Part shown: positions 40,772 through 52,075 of the stretch, in pieces
Numbering within the stretch: position 1 is the first letter of the stretch
Layout: every line of letters starts with the position of its first letter
Assembly: GCF_003293845.1 (NCBI RefSeq)
Contig: NZ_QLST01000015.1
Coordinates: 1 to 53,568 of the forward strand
DNA: 53,568 nt
Direction of reading: 5' to 3'
From: Flavobacterium tibetense
GTDB taxonomy: Bacteria; Bacteroidota; Bacteroidia; Flavobacteriales; Flavobacteriaceae
Translations under genes and position numbers: made by a program
The notes under the pieces: generated by a model
Database searches by the model: none
The model's input: only the letters and a program-made list of their open reading frames with translations
What the model was told of the DNA's origin: nothing

Positions 40772-43606
40772 ATGCAACACACAACTGAAGAAACTATTGA
40801 AATTATTGGTGCCAGAGCCCATAATCTTAAAAATATTGACGTATCCATTCCACGCGAAAAGCTTGTGGTTATTACAGGTTTATCGGGTTCAGGAAAGTCG
40901 TCATTAGCTTTTGATACCATTTATGCCGAAGGACAACGAAGATATATCGAAACCTTTTCGGCTTATGCACGTCAGTTTTTGGGTGGATTAGAACGTCCAG
41001 ATGTAGATAAAATTGACGGACTTTCGCCAGTAATTGCTATTGAGCAAAAAACCACTAGTAAATCACCACGTTCTACTGTGGGAACAATTACTGAAATTTA
41101 CGATTTCTTACGTTTGTTGTACGCAAGAGGAGCCGATGCTTTTAGTTACAATTCAGGTGAAAAAATGGTTTCGTATTCTGACGAGCAAATTAAGTCACTG
41201 ATTTTAGAAGATTTCAATGGCAAACGCATCAATATTTTGGCACCAGTTGTTCGTTCTCGTAAAGGACATTATCGCGAATTATTTGAGCAAATTGCCAAAC
41301 AAGGTTTCTTAAAAGTTCGTGTAAATGGTCAAATTCGGGATTTAGAATTTGGTATGAAAGTCGATCGTTATAAAACGCATGATATTGAAATTGTAATTGA
41401 TAGAATGGCAATTGATACCGAAGAAGATACCGACAAGCGTTTATCAGAAAGTATCAAAACCGCTATGTATCATGGTGATGATGTGATGATGGTGATTGAA
41501 CAAGAAAGTCAGGAAGTACGTTTTTACAGCCGTAATTTAATGTGTCCAACTTCTGGAATTTCGTATCCAAATCCGGAACCTAATAATTTTTCATTCAACT
41601 CACCAAAAGGCGCTTGTCCAACATGTAACGGATTGGGAACTGTGAATGAAATCAACTTAAAAAAAATCATTCCAAATCCAAAATCATCTATAAAAAATGG
41701 TGGTTTTGCTCCTTTGGGCGAATATAAAAGTTCTTGGATTTTCAAACAATTAGAAATTATTGCACAAAAATATGATTTCAAAATAACCGATGCCATCGAA
41801 AGCATTCCACAGGAAGCAATGAATGTTATTTTATATGGTGGAAATGAAAAATTCTCTGTCGTATCAAAGGTTATGGGAATTACCAAAGATTATAAAATCG
41901 ATTTTGAAGGAATTTCTAACTTCATTAAAAATCAATACGATAATTCGGATTCGGCAAGTATCAAACGTTGGGCAAAAGAATTCATGGATGAAAACGATTG
42001 TCCCGATTGCGAAGGAACTCGTTTGAGAAAAGAATCTTTATATTTCAAATTAAACGGAAAAAATATCGGCGAATTAGTGCAAATGGACATTGCCGAATTA
42101 TCCGAATGGTTTGCCGATTTAGATAATCATTTGTCTGAAAAACAAAAAATTATAGCCGTAGAAGTTGTTAAAGAAATTACAGCTAGATTGCAATTTTTGT
42201 TAGATGTTGGTTTGAATTACTTATCATTAAATAGAAGTTCAAAATCACTTTCTGGTGGTGAAGCGCAACGTATTCGATTGGCAACGCAAATTGGTTCGCA
42301 ATTGGTTGGAGTTTTGTATATTTTAGATGAACCAAGTATCGGTTTGCACCAAAGAGATAATGAAAGACTAATCAAATCGCTAGAAAGTTTGCGAGATATC
42401 GGTAATTCAGTAATCGTAGTAGAACACGACAAAGACATGATTGAACGTGCAGATTATGTAATTGATATTGGGCCAAAAGCGGGCCGATTTGGCGGTGAAA
42501 TCATCAGTATTGGAACGCCAAAAGAGATTTTAAAACACAATACCATTACCGCACAATATTTAAACGGTAAAATGAAGATTGAAGTGCCGAAAACTCGTAG
42601 AGAAGGCAACGGAAAATCCATCAAATTATCGGGTGCTACGGGAAATAATTTAAAAAATGTTTCGATTACAATTCCGTTAGGAAAATTAGTTTGTGTAACG
42701 GGTGTTTCGGGAAGTGGAAAATCAACATTGATTAACGAAACTTTATATCCGATATTAAACGCGCATTTTTTCAATGCAGTAAAAAAACCACAACCGTATA
42801 AAAAAATTGAAGGTTTAGAGCATATTGATAAAGTAATCGACATTGACCAAAGTCCGATTGGAAGAACACCACGTTCTAATCCAGCGACTTACACCGATGT
42901 TTTTTCGGAAATTAGAAGTTTGTACACACTTACTCCTGAAGCTCAAATAAGAGGCTATAAACCAGGTAGGTTCAGTTTTAATGTAAAAAGCGGAAGATGT
43001 GAAACCTGTGAAGGTTCGGGGGTTAGAACCATTGAAATGAGCTTTTTACCAGATGTTTATGTGGAATGCGAAACCTGTATGGGAAAACGTTTTAACAGAG
43101 AAACTTTGGAAATTCGCTACAAAGGAAAATCGATTTCTGATGTGTTGAATATGACAGTAGATGAAGCGGTAGATTTCTTTGAAAATATTCCAAAAATCTA
43201 TCGAAAAGTAAAAACCATTCAAGATGTTGGATTGGGTTACATCACATTAGGTCAGCAAAGTACGACACTTTCAGGTGGTGAAGCACAACGTATTAAATTG
43301 GCAACCGAATTATCTAAAAAAGATACTGGAAACACCTTTTATATTTTAGATGAACCAACAACTGGACTACATTTTGAAGACATTAGAGTGTTAATGGATG
43401 TAATTAATGTGTTGGTTGAAAAAGGAAACACCGTTTTAATTATCGAACATAATTTAGATGTTGTCAAATTAGCTGATTATGTAATTGATATTGGTTACGA
43501 AGGTGGAAAAGGCGGCGGAGAAGTCGTAGCAAAAGGAACTCCTGAAGAAATTATAAAAAATAAAAAAAGCTACACAGCACAGTTTTTGAAAAAAGAATTA
43601 TCTTAG
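40772..43606 (+). CDS. uvrA: Excinuclease ABC subunit A
   Basis: 944 residues from [20 protein letters not shown] at 40772; the frame starts four codons earlier with TTG. Two ABC modules are complete: Walker [15 protein letters not shown] and [14 protein letters not shown], signatures [12 protein letters not shown] and [12 protein letters not shown], Walker [12 protein letters not shown] and [11 protein letters not shown]. The zinc motifs [24 protein letters not shown] and CETCMGKR are all present. UvrA with UvrB finds DNA lesions for nucleotide excision repair. It is a canonical single-length UvrA. A -7 box TATCTTTG lies at 40748-40755. Confidence 0.98.
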   Translation: MQHTTEETIEIIGARAHNLKNIDVSIPREKLVVITGLSGSGKSSLAFDTIYAEGQRRYIETFSAYARQFLGGLERPDVDKIDGLSPVIAIEQKTTSKSPRSTVGTITEIYDFLRLLYARGADAFSYNSGEKMVSYSDEQIKSLILEDFNGKRINILAPVVRSRKGHYRELFEQIAKQGFLKVRVNGQIRDLEFGMKVDRYKTHDIEIVIDRMAIDTEEDTDKRLSESIKTAMYHGDDVMMVIEQESQEVRFYSRNLMCPTSGISYPNPEPNNFSFNSPKGACPTCNGLGTVNEINLKKIIPNPKSSIKNGGFAPLGEYKSSWIFKQLEIIAQKYDFKITDAIESIPQEAMNVILYGGNEKFSVVSKVMGITKDYKIDFEGISNFIKNQYDNSDSASIKRWAKEFMDENDCPDCEGTRLRKESLYFKLNGKNIGELVQMDIAELSEWFADLDNHLSEKQKIIAVEVVKEITARLQFLLDVGLNYLSLNRSSKSLSGGEAQRIRLATQIGSQLVGVLYILDEPSIGLHQRDNERLIKSLESLRDIGNSVIVVEHDKDMIERADYVIDIGPKAGRFGGEIISIGTPKEILKHNTITAQYLNGKMKIEVPKTRREGNGKSIKLSGATGNNLKNVSITIPLGKLVCVTGVSGSGKSTLINETLYPILNAHFFNAVKKPQPYKKIEGLEHIDKVIDIDQSPIGRTPRSNPATYTDVFSEIRSLYTLTPEAQIRGYKPGRFSFNVKSGRCETCEGSGVRTIEMSFLPDVYVECETCMGKRFNRETLEIRYKGKSISDVLNMTVDEAVDFFENIPKIYRKVKTIQDVGLGYITLGQQSTTLSGGEAQRIKLATELSKKDTGNTFYILDEPTTGLHFEDIRVLMDVINVLVEKGNTVLIIEHNLDVVKLADYVIDIGYEGGKGGGEVVAKGTPEEIIKNKKSYTAQFLKKELS

Positions 43607-43638
43607 CGGGCTTATTAAATTTTAAAACTGAAAAGAAA

Positions 43639-44364
43639 ATGTTAGAAGAGCAATACGAAAACGAAGATCACAGAATTCAAGAGAAATTCAAACAAAAAAC
43701 TTGGAACGAAATAAGAACTAACGATTCTTGGGCGATATTTAAAATCATGTCCGAATTCGTGAATGGTTACGAATCAATGGGAAGAATTGGTCCTTGTGTT
43801 TCCATTTTTGGTTCGGCAAGAACAAAACCAGAAGACAAATACTATTTATTAGCTGAAAAAATCGCTTACAAAATCAGTAAAGGTGGTTATGGTGTAATTA
43901 CCGGTGGTGGTCCTGGAATTATGGAAGCTGGAAACAAAGGCGCACATCACGGTGGCGGAACATCAGTGGGATTAAACATTGAATTGCCTTTTGAACAACA
44001 TTTTAATCCGTATATTGATAAAGACAAAAACTTAAACTTTGATTATTTCTTCGTAAGAAAAGTAATGTTTGTAAAATATTCGCAAGGTTTTGTGGTAATG
44101 CCTGGTGGCTTTGGAACCTTAGACGAATTATTTGAAGCGGTAACATTAATCCAAACGAAAAAGATTGGTAAATTTCCAATTATCTTAGTTGGAACTGAAT
44201 TTTGGTCGGGATTATTGGATTGGATTAAAACCGTTATGATTGACAAAATGAAAAACGCTAGTCCAGAAGACATGAACTTAATCAAAGTTGTGGATACCGA
44301 AGATGAAGTATTAGAAGCTTTAGACAACTTCTATAAAAAATACAACTTATCACCCAACTTCTAA
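43639..44364 (+). CDS. LOG-family (TIGR00730) Rossmann-fold protein
   Basis: 241 residues. The family motif PGGFGTLDELFEAVT is intact, with GVITGGGPGIMEAGNKGAHH for nucleotide binding and VSIFGSARTKPEDKYY near the N-terminus. LOG proteins cleave cytokinin or nucleotide monophosphates to base and ribose phosphate; older annotations call them lysine decarboxylases without support. It lies 32 bases downstream of uvrA and ends at a strong terminator, so it may share the uvrA transcript. Confidence 0.93.
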   Translation: MLEEQYENEDHRIQEKFKQKTWNEIRTNDSWAIFKIMSEFVNGYESMGRIGPCVSIFGSARTKPEDKYYLLAEKIAYKISKGGYGVITGGGPGIMEAGNKGAHHGGGTSVGLNIELPFEQHFNPYIDKDKNLNFDYFFVRKVMFVKYSQGFVVMPGGFGTLDELFEAVTLIQTKKIGKFPIILVGTEFWSGLLDWIKTVMIDKMKNASPEDMNLIKVVDTEDEVLEALDNFYKKYNLSPNF

Positions 44365-44402
44365 AAAAAAAGCGCTGAAAATAAAACTTCAGCGCTTTTT
44401 TT
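44365..44402. terminator. Bidirectional terminator
   Basis: AGCGCTGAA (44371-44379) and TTCAGCGCT (44388-44396), extended by A and T runs, form a stem of about 15 pairs around an 8-base loop. It separates the LOG gene from the convergent endonuclease gene. Confidence 0.93.
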
Positions 44403-44420
44403 ATGTCTTTAAATTTTTAT

Positions 44421-46415
44421 TTACTTCACTACTATTTTTCTAGTTAATGATTGATTTCCGTTAGAGACTTTTACCAAATATACACCAGCCGCTAAAGACA
44501 AATCCATTCTAGTTTCGTTTGTGAAAGTTGTCTCTTGAATTAATTGTCCTGTAACGTTGTAAATTTCGGCTTTCGAGCTTCCTGATAAGCCAGAAATTAC
44601 AATATAATCTGTTGTTGGATTGGGATATACTTTTATTGCATTGGCATCAAAAGTTGTTGAAGATAAAGCAGCAAACCAAGGTTGACCAAAATTAGCTCCA
44701 TAAATATAATCAGCCAATAAAGGATAATCAATAAACGGATTACGGTTCATTTGCCAGTTGTAAATGATATTATTTCTATTCATTTCAAAGTCATCTCTAG
44801 GATCTTGTGTATTCCAAGTTAATAAAGTGGCTAAATCACCTATTTGGAAAGAAGGATTTCCTCCGCTTAATTCTGCAGGATCACCATTTACAAGATTCAG
44901 GTCACTGAAACGAACACCCATATAAAACAAGGCTCTTGAAACATCACCTTTCCAAGAACCAAAATTTCCTGAATAACCTGAATAAGTTGTTGAAGTTGTT
45001 GTATTACCAAAATTTTTATTCCCTCTTGAAGAGTTTTCTTGTCCGCTCTCTGCTCTAATATGATGTGCATCGGAAACTCCATCAACTGTATTACTTGCAC
45101 TTGTGGATGTCCAAAAGTTAATTCCATCTGCTATATTAATTTCTGGAATTACAAAACCACCTCTCGATTGTGGGAAAATGTGTTCTCTGTTCCATTTTCC
45201 AACAATACTACTAGTATTTTGTTGGTCTAACTTTGCCATTGGTGCTTCAATATACATTGCCCAAATTTGATTGTTATTTTCTGGATTTCTATCAGCATCT
45301 CTCAAAACTTCCCACATATCAGCATAACTATGTAAACGCACAACTGCTGGATTGGCAATAATATCTTGTACAGCTTGTTTTAAAGTAGCGCCTGATAAAC
45401 CTTCCAAAGAATCATAATAACCCGCTGGAATTTGTGGCGTAACAATTCCATCTGTAGGATTTAATGGCGTTCCCCAAGGATCTGTGGCAAAATTAATATC
45501 GTAAACACGAATAAGAATATTGTCATTATTAGCAGAGTAACCAAAAGGAATAGTTTGGAATTTAAACAACATTTCCTCATCACCTTCATCTATACCATCA
45601 TTTATAATGTTTATTCCGTTTTGAACTGTAGTTTCTCCAACAGGAATTACCACTGTTAAACCACCTGAAAAATCTAGATTTGTGAAATTCCCATTAGCTA
45701 AAGTGAAATTTAAAATCAAATTTTCGTTTTGAACAGGTTCACTAGTTGTAAACGTAATATTAAAACTATCGCCTTCTGTAAAACTCGTTTGTGGAAACGA
45801 AACCGAAATATAATTAATTGGAATACCCGAACCGTCATTATTAACGCCTGGTGTTGGTGTTTTTACTTCGTATGTTCCATCATTTTTTCTTTGAATGGAA
45901 TTCACATCATTCTCTGTATAAAAGGAAGTAGAAGGAATTCCTAATTGTCCCATTAAATAAGTTGGCTGTGTGGTATTATTAGAGTGAGCAAAAGCATCTA
46001 CCAAATTCGGAACATCAAATGTGGCTGAATCAAGAGGAAAATCTGTACCATTTCCTAGATAAAGGGTCACAACACAAGAAGTATTTTGAATTCCATTGTT
46101 TGGTATAATAAATGCAGGTGTTGGTGAAACCTGAGAATTACCCAAAAGAACTATTCCATTAATATCAGTTACTAATCCATCAAGATCAATAGTTCTGTAA
46201 ATTGAATTTGTTGAAGCTCTATAAAAAACTAAAACATAACCATCTAAAGGATAATTGGGTAAAGCAATTCCACCAGCATCAAAAGACTTTAATTCAACAA
46301 ATTCTTTAACATCGGTTCCTGGAGTATCAGCATCTAATTCATTAATAACAACCGTTTGCGAAAAACCATAGGATACGCAAATTAAAAAAAAGTAGGTAAG
46401 TAATTTTTGGAACAT
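44421..46415 (-). CDS. Secreted endonuclease I-family nuclease with T9SS sorting tail
   Basis: 664 residues from MFQKLLTYFFLICVSYGFSQ at 46415; the frame extends 26 codons upstream without a signal peptide. In order: signal; lamin-tail-like domain (VVINELDADTPGTDVKEFVE); Calx-beta-like domain (ISVSFPQTSFTEGDSFNITF); an endonuclease I/NucM domain with WNREHIFPQSRGG and VSDAHHIRAESGQ; and a C-terminal type IX secretion sorting domain (IKVYPNPTTDYIVISGLS, LSLAAGVYLVKVSNGNQSLT). It probably degrades extracellular DNA or RNA at the cell surface. It is a single gene. Confidence 0.9.
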   Translation of the reverse strand: MFQKLLTYFFLICVSYGFSQTVVINELDADTPGTDVKEFVELKSFDAGGIALPNYPLDGYVLVFYRASTNSIYRTIDLDGLVTDINGIVLLGNSQVSPTPAFIIPNNGIQNTSCVVTLYLGNGTDFPLDSATFDVPNLVDAFAHSNNTTQPTYLMGQLGIPSTSFYTENDVNSIQRKNDGTYEVKTPTPGVNNDGSGIPINYISVSFPQTSFTEGDSFNITFTTSEPVQNENLILNFTLANGNFTNLDFSGGLTVVIPVGETTVQNGINIINDGIDEGDEEMLFKFQTIPFGYSANNDNILIRVYDINFATDPWGTPLNPTDGIVTPQIPAGYYDSLEGLSGATLKQAVQDIIANPAVVRLHSYADMWEVLRDADRNPENNNQIWAMYIEAPMAKLDQQNTSSIVGKWNREHIFPQSRGGFVIPEINIADGINFWTSTSASNTVDGVSDAHHIRAESGQENSSRGNKNFGNTTTSTTYSGYSGNFGSWKGDVSRALFYMGVRFSDLNLVNGDPAELSGGNPSFQIGDLATLLTWNTQDPRDDFEMNRNNIIYNWQMNRNPFIDYPLLADYIYGANFGQPWFAALSSTTFDANAIKVYPNPTTDYIVISGLSGSSKAEIYNVTGQLIQETTFTNETRMDLSLAAGVYLVKVSNGNQSLTRKIVVK

Positions 46416-46602
46416 AACAATATTTTTAACAAAGATAGCATTTTCACGTTGTAACAACTTAATTCTCAGAGAATCATAACATTTTTTTAGCATTTAGTTT
46501 AATTTAAAACAAATTAAATCAAATCAGCTATCATTTTCGTAAGTAAAATTGTGTTATACGCAACCTTTTTCATATACTTGTAATCTTATTAATAAACAGC
46601 AA

Positions 46603-49413
46603 TTGAACAATAAATTTTTTCATAGTGTAATTTGGTTTTGCTTTACCACAATTGGTTTTGCACAGCATTTTAATGCCATGAAAGTTCGTGTGAACACCGA
46701 TGAAAAAACTTTACTTGTTCAACAAGAATTGACCTTTCAAAACAGTTCGCCCGATACATTAAAAACAATTATCCTGAATGATTGGAATCATGCTTTTTCT
46801 TCCAAAAGCTCTGCGCTTGCCAACCGTTTTTCAGATGAATTTGTTCGTGCTTTTCACTTGGCTAATGAAAGTGATCGCGGTTATACTCAAATCAATTCGG
46901 TTACAGATGAAAAATTCCAAACCATACAATGGAAAAGAAATGAAAAAGCAGTCGACATTGTTGAAATAACGCTAAATCAGCCTATTCCGCCCTACTCTAG
47001 CCAAAAAATCATGTTAACGTATTTGATTAAAATTCCAAATAATCGCTTTACGAAATACGGGTATGATTCCAACGGGAAACTATATTTGAAAGATTGGTTT
47101 TTGAGTCCGGCTCGTTATGAAAACAGACGATTTTTACTTCAAAGCAATGAAAATCTAAACGACAAAACCAATGCACTTGCCAATTATTCCATAGAAGTAG
47201 AAATCCCTAAAAACTATTATCTAGCTTCCAATTTAAAAACCGATAAAAGAGACAATCATTGGCTATTAACTGGTAAAAATTATTTGGATGTTGAATTAGT
47301 CGTAACTCCCAATGAAGATTTTACCAATTATTCCAATGAATTCATCGAAGTAAGTTCGAGTTTAAGAAGCAATCGCATTAGTGATATCCAACATGCATTG
47401 GTAATTGATAAAATCACAAGATTTACAGCTGAAAAAATTGGAAAACCAGTTAGTAAAAAAATACTTGTTTCTCAGGAAGATTACAATCGTGAACCGTATT
47501 ATGGGTTGAACCAGTTACCCGCATTTTTGAGTCCGTATCCCAATGAATTGATGTTTGAATTGATGTTCCTAAAAACGTATTTGAACAACTATTTAAAAGC
47601 CAATTTACAACTCAATAACCGCAAAGAATATTGGATTTCAGATGGAATTCAAATCTTCTTAATGATGCAATATGTGAGCGAATTTCACCCCGATTTAAAA
47701 ATGACTGGAAACTTAGCCAGCTTCAAAATCCTGAAATCGTATAACTTAATTAATATTGATTTCAACCAACAATACAACTATTTGTACATGTTAATGGCTA
47801 GAAAAAATCTAGACCAACCGTTAGCTGAATCCAAAGAAAATTTAGTCAAATTTAACGAACAAATTTCAAGTAAATATCGTGCTGGATTGAGTTTCAATTA
47901 TCTTGATAACTATTTGGGAAATGATATTGTGGCAAAAAGTATTCAAGAATTTATTACCAATAGTGCCGAATGTCCCACTTCTAAATATGACTTGGAATAC
48001 ATTCTAAAGAAAAACACCAAAGAAGATATCAATTGGTTTTTTGAAACGGTAATCAATACACGAAAATTAATCGATTTTAAATTTGGAAACGTTAAGAAAA
48101 CAGACGAAAATGTAACCGTTACCATCAAGAACAAAACACAAACTAATGTTCCTATTTCCTTTTACGGACTCAAAAATGATACGGTTGTTTTTAAAAAATG
48201 GATTACCAATGTTTCCACCGATACTACTTTTGTCGTACCAAGAAATGGCGCTGACAAACTCACATTAAACTATTTCAATGAAATTCCGGAATACAATTTG
48301 AGAAACAACTGGAAATCACTAAAAGGATTTTTCTACAACAATCGTCCGTTAAAATTGAATTTCTTTCGCGATTTGGAAGAACCTTATTACAACCAATTGT
48401 TCTATGTTCCTGAATTTGAGTTTAATTTGTATGACGGCTTGGCTTTTGGGATGAATTTAAATAACAAATCACTGCTCAATAAACCTTTTAATTTTAGCGT
48501 TACACCTTTTTATTCGCCCAATACACAAAGTTTAGTAGGAAAAGCTTCGTTTTCTATGGATCAACTTTTTAGAGACGAAGGCAGTTTGTACCGCATTCGT
48601 TATATTATGTCGGCAAGCCAGTTTCATTATGCGCCTGATGCTCGTTATACCAAAATTAGCCCAACGGTTCAATTTCTATTCCGAGATAAGAATTTACGAC
48701 GCAACAAAAATGAATTCATTCAAATGCGCCAATTGTTTGCCAGCAGAGAAAGTTCGCCTTTTATTGTAGACATCAATACCGAAGATTACAACTTGTTCAA
48801 CATCAAATATGGCAATATCCAATCGGAAGGAACCAAACATTTCAGTTTCCTTTCTGATTTGCAAGTCGCGAATTCTTTTGGAAAAGTCTACACCGAAATT
48901 CATTACCGAAAACTTTTCGAAAACAACCGTCAAATCAGTTTGCGTTTCTTCGCTGGAACTTTCTTGTATCGCAGTACCACTTCCGATTTTTTTAGTTTTG
49001 GATTGGATCAACCTACTGATTATATGTTTGAACAACCGCTTTTGGGAAGAAGCGAAACTACTGGTTTGTATAGTCAACAATACGTGTATGCCGAAGGCGG
49101 TTTTAAATCTAAATTTGATGTACGTTTTGCTAATCAATGGATGACCACAACCAACGCTACTTTCAATATTTGGAATTGGGTGCAAGTCTATGGCGATATT
49201 GGACTATTTAAAAATCAATACCAAAGTCCAAGATTTGTGTACGATTCTGGATTTCATTTAAATTTGGTTCCTGATTATTTTGAACTTTTTTTCCCAGTAT
49301 ATTCTTCCAATGGATTTGCATTCAACGAGAACAATTATGACGAAAAAATCCGATTTGTTGTAACACTCTCACCTCAAACCTTAATCTCGCTTTTCACTAG
49401 AAAATGGTTTTAG
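46603..49413 (+). CDS. M1-peptidase-like protein without zinc site, fused to outer-membrane barrel
   Basis: About 936 residues from a TTG at 46603 (MNNKFFHSVIWFCFTTIGFA, a good signal peptide); the first in-frame ATG would remove the signal. Residues 25-450 resemble the M1 aminopeptidase N-terminal and catalytic regions (VNTDEKTLLVQQELTFQNSS, WKRNEKAVDIVEITL). Where HExxH-x18-E should be (about 313-360) the sequence is NELMFELMFLKTYLNNYL and YWISDGIQIFLMM, so the zinc ligands are absent. From about 600 on, alternating strands (FSFGLDQPTDYMFEQPLLGR) and the terminal SLFTRKWF indicate an outer-membrane beta-barrel. A binding or assembly role is more likely than peptidase activity. Confidence 0.78.
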   Translation: MNNKFFHSVIWFCFTTIGFAQHFNAMKVRVNTDEKTLLVQQELTFQNSSPDTLKTIILNDWNHAFSSKSSALANRFSDEFVRAFHLANESDRGYTQINSVTDEKFQTIQWKRNEKAVDIVEITLNQPIPPYSSQKIMLTYLIKIPNNRFTKYGYDSNGKLYLKDWFLSPARYENRRFLLQSNENLNDKTNALANYSIEVEIPKNYYLASNLKTDKRDNHWLLTGKNYLDVELVVTPNEDFTNYSNEFIEVSSSLRSNRISDIQHALVIDKITRFTAEKIGKPVSKKILVSQEDYNREPYYGLNQLPAFLSPYPNELMFELMFLKTYLNNYLKANLQLNNRKEYWISDGIQIFLMMQYVSEFHPDLKMTGNLASFKILKSYNLINIDFNQQYNYLYMLMARKNLDQPLAESKENLVKFNEQISSKYRAGLSFNYLDNYLGNDIVAKSIQEFITNSAECPTSKYDLEYILKKNTKEDINWFFETVINTRKLIDFKFGNVKKTDENVTVTIKNKTQTNVPISFYGLKNDTVVFKKWITNVSTDTTFVVPRNGADKLTLNYFNEIPEYNLRNNWKSLKGFFYNNRPLKLNFFRDLEEPYYNQLFYVPEFEFNLYDGLAFGMNLNNKSLLNKPFNFSVTPFYSPNTQSLVGKASFSMDQLFRDEGSLYRIRYIMSASQFHYAPDARYTKISPTVQFLFRDKNLRRNKNEFIQMRQLFASRESSPFIVDINTEDYNLFNIKYGNIQSEGTKHFSFLSDLQVANSFGKVYTEIHYRKLFENNRQISLRFFAGTFLYRSTTSDFFSFGLDQPTDYMFEQPLLGRSETTGLYSQQYVYAEGGFKSKFDVRFANQWMTTTNATFNIWNWVQVYGDIGLFKNQYQSPRFVYDSGFHLNLVPDYFELFFPVYSSNGFAFNENNYDEKIRFVVTLSPQTLISLFTRKWF

Positions 49414-49539
49414 TAATTAATTTTACTTAATTTATTACATTATCAATATCAAAAGTAGTTTATTTTGCTTATTTTTTACATAATTTACATCTGTTTTGGC
49501 TGATTATTGAAAATAATTAAAATTTTCTATTTCACCATC

Positions 49540-49570
49540 TTGTTTGGTATTGCCGAATTAATTACATTTG
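49540..49570 (+). promoter_or_regulatory. Promoter of the E1 dehydrogenase gene
   Basis: TTG at 49540-49542, a 20-base spacer and TACATTTG at 49563-49570 fit the Bacteroidota consensus. The ATG is at 49593. Confidence 0.7.
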
Positions 49571-49592
49571 TAACAATTCAATTATTTTATTT

Positions 49593-51998
49593 ATGAATAA
49601 AGCTGCCGAAAAAGAAATTTTATCTTTTGAAGATTTCAAAACAGAAGTTTTAAACGACTATAAAATTGCCACTGTTAGTAGAGAATGTAGTTTATTGGGA
49701 AGAAGAGAAGTACTAACAGGAAAAGCAAAATTTGGAATTTTCGGTGATGGAAAAGAAGTACCACAATTAGCACTTGCCAAATCGTTTCAAAACGGCGACT
49801 TCCGTTCAGGATATTACCGTGACCAAACCTTTATGATGGCAATTGGCGCCATGAATATCCAACAATTTTTTGCCGGATTATACGGCCATACCGATATTAA
49901 CCAAGATCCAATGAGCGCCGGTCGTCAAATGGGTGGGCATTTTGCTACGCACAGTTTGGACGAAAATGGGCAATGGAAAAACTTAACCGAACAAAAAAAT
50001 TCAAGTGCCGACATCTCTCCTACTGCTGGACAAATGCCGCGTTTACTTGGTTTGGCACAAGCTTCTAAAATTTTCAGAAATGTAAAAGGTTTGGAAGAAT
50101 TTACCAATTTCTCTAAACAAGGAAATGAAGTCGCTTGGGGAACTATTGGAAATGCTTCTACTTCAGAAGGTTTGTTTTTTGAAACTATCAATGCTGCTGG
50201 TGTTTTACAAGTACCAATGGTAATGAGCGTTTGGGATGACGAATACGGAATTTCGGTTCACGCACGCCATCAAACGACAAAAGAAAATATTTCGGAAATT
50301 TTAGCAGGTTTCCAACGTGATGAAAATAAAAATGGCTACGAAATTCTTCGTGTGAAAGGTTGGGATTATCCAGCATTGGTAGAAACTTATCAAAAAGCAT
50401 CAAAAATTGCTAGAGAAGAACACGTTCCCGTTTTAATTCACGTAAACGAACTTACACAACCGCAAGGACATTCCACTTCGGGAAGTCACGAGCGTTATAA
50501 AAGTAAAGAGCGTTTGGCATGGGAAACGGAATTTGATTGTGTGGCACAAATGAGACAATGGATGCTTGCCAATAATATCGCTACGGAAGAAGAACTAGCC
50601 GAAATTGAAACTACCGCTAAAAAAGACGTTTTAGAAGGTAAAAAAGCCGCTTGGACTGCTTTTACAGCACCAATTAAAGCCGAACAACAAGAATTAGTAG
50701 CGTTATTAAATACGATTGCGGCTTCAAGTGCTAACAAAGTATTTATTGAAAAATATGCTAACGATTTAGCAGCAATCAAAGAACCAATTAGAAAAGACAT
50801 CATCACTACCGCAAGAAAGATTTTGCGAATGATTATTGGTGAAAACGGTCAAAGTCAATTGGCAACATGGATTACCAATTATACCAATACGATCCAACCG
50901 AAATTCAGTTCGCATTTGTTCTCGCAATCCGATAAAAATGTGTTTTCGGTGCAAGAAGTGAAACCAACTTACGATGAAACAGCGGAAGAAGTAGATGCGC
51001 GTTTGGTTTTACGTGATAATTTCGATGCTATTTTTGCTAAATATCCAGAAACATTGATTTTTGGTGAAGATTCAGGAAACATTGGTGACGTAAACCAAGG
51101 TTTGGAAGGCATGCAAGAAAAATACGGAGAATTCCGTGTGGCGGATGCTGGAATTCGTGAAGCTACTATTTTAGGACAAGGAATTGGAATGGCGATGCGT
51201 GGTTTACGACCAATTGCAGAAATTCAATATTTGGATTATTTATTGTATGCCATTCAAATTATGAGTGACGATTTAGCCACTTTACAATACAGAACGCACG
51301 GCAAACAAAAAGCACCGTTAATCATTAGAACGCGTGGACACCGTTTAGAAGGCATTTGGCATTCAGGTTCGCCAATGGGAATGATTATTAATGCGATTCG
51401 TGGTATTCATGTTTTGGTACCAAGAAATATGACCAAAGCCGCTGGATTTTACAATACGCTATTAGAAACCGACGAACCAGCTTTAATCGTAGAATGTTTG
51501 AACGGCTACCGTCTGAAAGAAAAAATGCCAACCAATTTAGGAACTTTTAAAACACCAATTGGTGTAGTAGAAACCATTAAAGAAGGAAGCGATATTACGT
51601 TAGTTTCTTATGGTTCTACCATACGTTTAGTAGAACAAGCTGCCAAAGAATTAGAAACTGTTGGTATTAGTGCGGAGATTATTGATATTCAATCGCTTTT
51701 ACCTTTTGATATCAATCATGACATTGTGAAATCGGTTGCGAAAACGAACCGTTTGTTAGTAATTGATGAAGACGTTCCTGGTGGTGCAAGTGCTTATATT
51801 TTACAAGAAATTGTAGAAAACCAAAAAGCGTATCGCCATTTAGACAGCGAACCACAAACATTAGCCGCACAACCGCATAGACCAGCCTACGGCACCGACG
51901 GCGATTATTTCTCTAAACCAAGTGTAGAAGACATCTTCGAAAAAGTGTACGCCATTATGCACGAAGCGAATCCAAAGAAATTTCCAAGTTTGTATTAA
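49593..51998 (+). CDS. Fused alpha/beta E1 component of a 2-oxoacid (probably branched-chain) dehydrogenase
   Basis: 801 residues. Residues 1-440 are the E1 alpha part with the TPP-binding region WGTIGNASTSEGLFFETINA and MVMSVWDDEYGISVHARH. Residues 460-801 are the E1 beta part (LIFGEDSGNIGDVNQGLEGM, RVADAGIREATILGQGIGMA, AEIQYLDYLLYAIQIMSD, IDEDVPGGASAYILQEIVEN). Both halves are complete and joined without a gap. The enzyme decarboxylates 2-oxo acids from Val, Leu and Ile and passes the acyl group to lipoyl E2, supplying branched fatty acid primers. It is a single gene; E2 and E3 are elsewhere. Confidence 0.93.
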   Translation: MNKAAEKEILSFEDFKTEVLNDYKIATVSRECSLLGRREVLTGKAKFGIFGDGKEVPQLALAKSFQNGDFRSGYYRDQTFMMAIGAMNIQQFFAGLYGHTDINQDPMSAGRQMGGHFATHSLDENGQWKNLTEQKNSSADISPTAGQMPRLLGLAQASKIFRNVKGLEEFTNFSKQGNEVAWGTIGNASTSEGLFFETINAAGVLQVPMVMSVWDDEYGISVHARHQTTKENISEILAGFQRDENKNGYEILRVKGWDYPALVETYQKASKIAREEHVPVLIHVNELTQPQGHSTSGSHERYKSKERLAWETEFDCVAQMRQWMLANNIATEEELAEIETTAKKDVLEGKKAAWTAFTAPIKAEQQELVALLNTIAASSANKVFIEKYANDLAAIKEPIRKDIITTARKILRMIIGENGQSQLATWITNYTNTIQPKFSSHLFSQSDKNVFSVQEVKPTYDETAEEVDARLVLRDNFDAIFAKYPETLIFGEDSGNIGDVNQGLEGMQEKYGEFRVADAGIREATILGQGIGMAMRGLRPIAEIQYLDYLLYAIQIMSDDLATLQYRTHGKQKAPLIIRTRGHRLEGIWHSGSPMGMIINAIRGIHVLVPRNMTKAAGFYNTLLETDEPALIVECLNGYRLKEKMPTNLGTFKTPIGVVETIKEGSDITLVSYGSTIRLVEQAAKELETVGISAEIIDIQSLLPFDINHDIVKSVAKTNRLLVIDEDVPGGASAYILQEIVENQKAYRHLDSEPQTLAAQPHRPAYGTDGDYFSKPSVEDIFEKVYAIMHEANPKKFPSLY

Positions 51999-52004
51999 TA
52001 CCAG

Positions 52005-52030
52005 AATCCCGATGAAAATCGGGATTTTTT
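52005..52030 (+). terminator. Terminator of the E1 dehydrogenase gene
   Basis: AATCCCGAT and ATCGGGATT pair around a GAAA tetraloop (52005-52026) and are followed by T. It uses the same stem sequence as the terminator at 2396-2417. Confidence 0.93.
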
Positions 52031-52075
52031 TGTAAGAGGTTTTTTGTATATTTGATCTTGAATAAAAAATAATAC

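Noticed and set aside
48694..49185. 163-residue minus-strand frame opposite the barrel protein
   Set aside because: It is a shadow of the strand-rich plus-strand gene, with no signal, motif or start context of its own.
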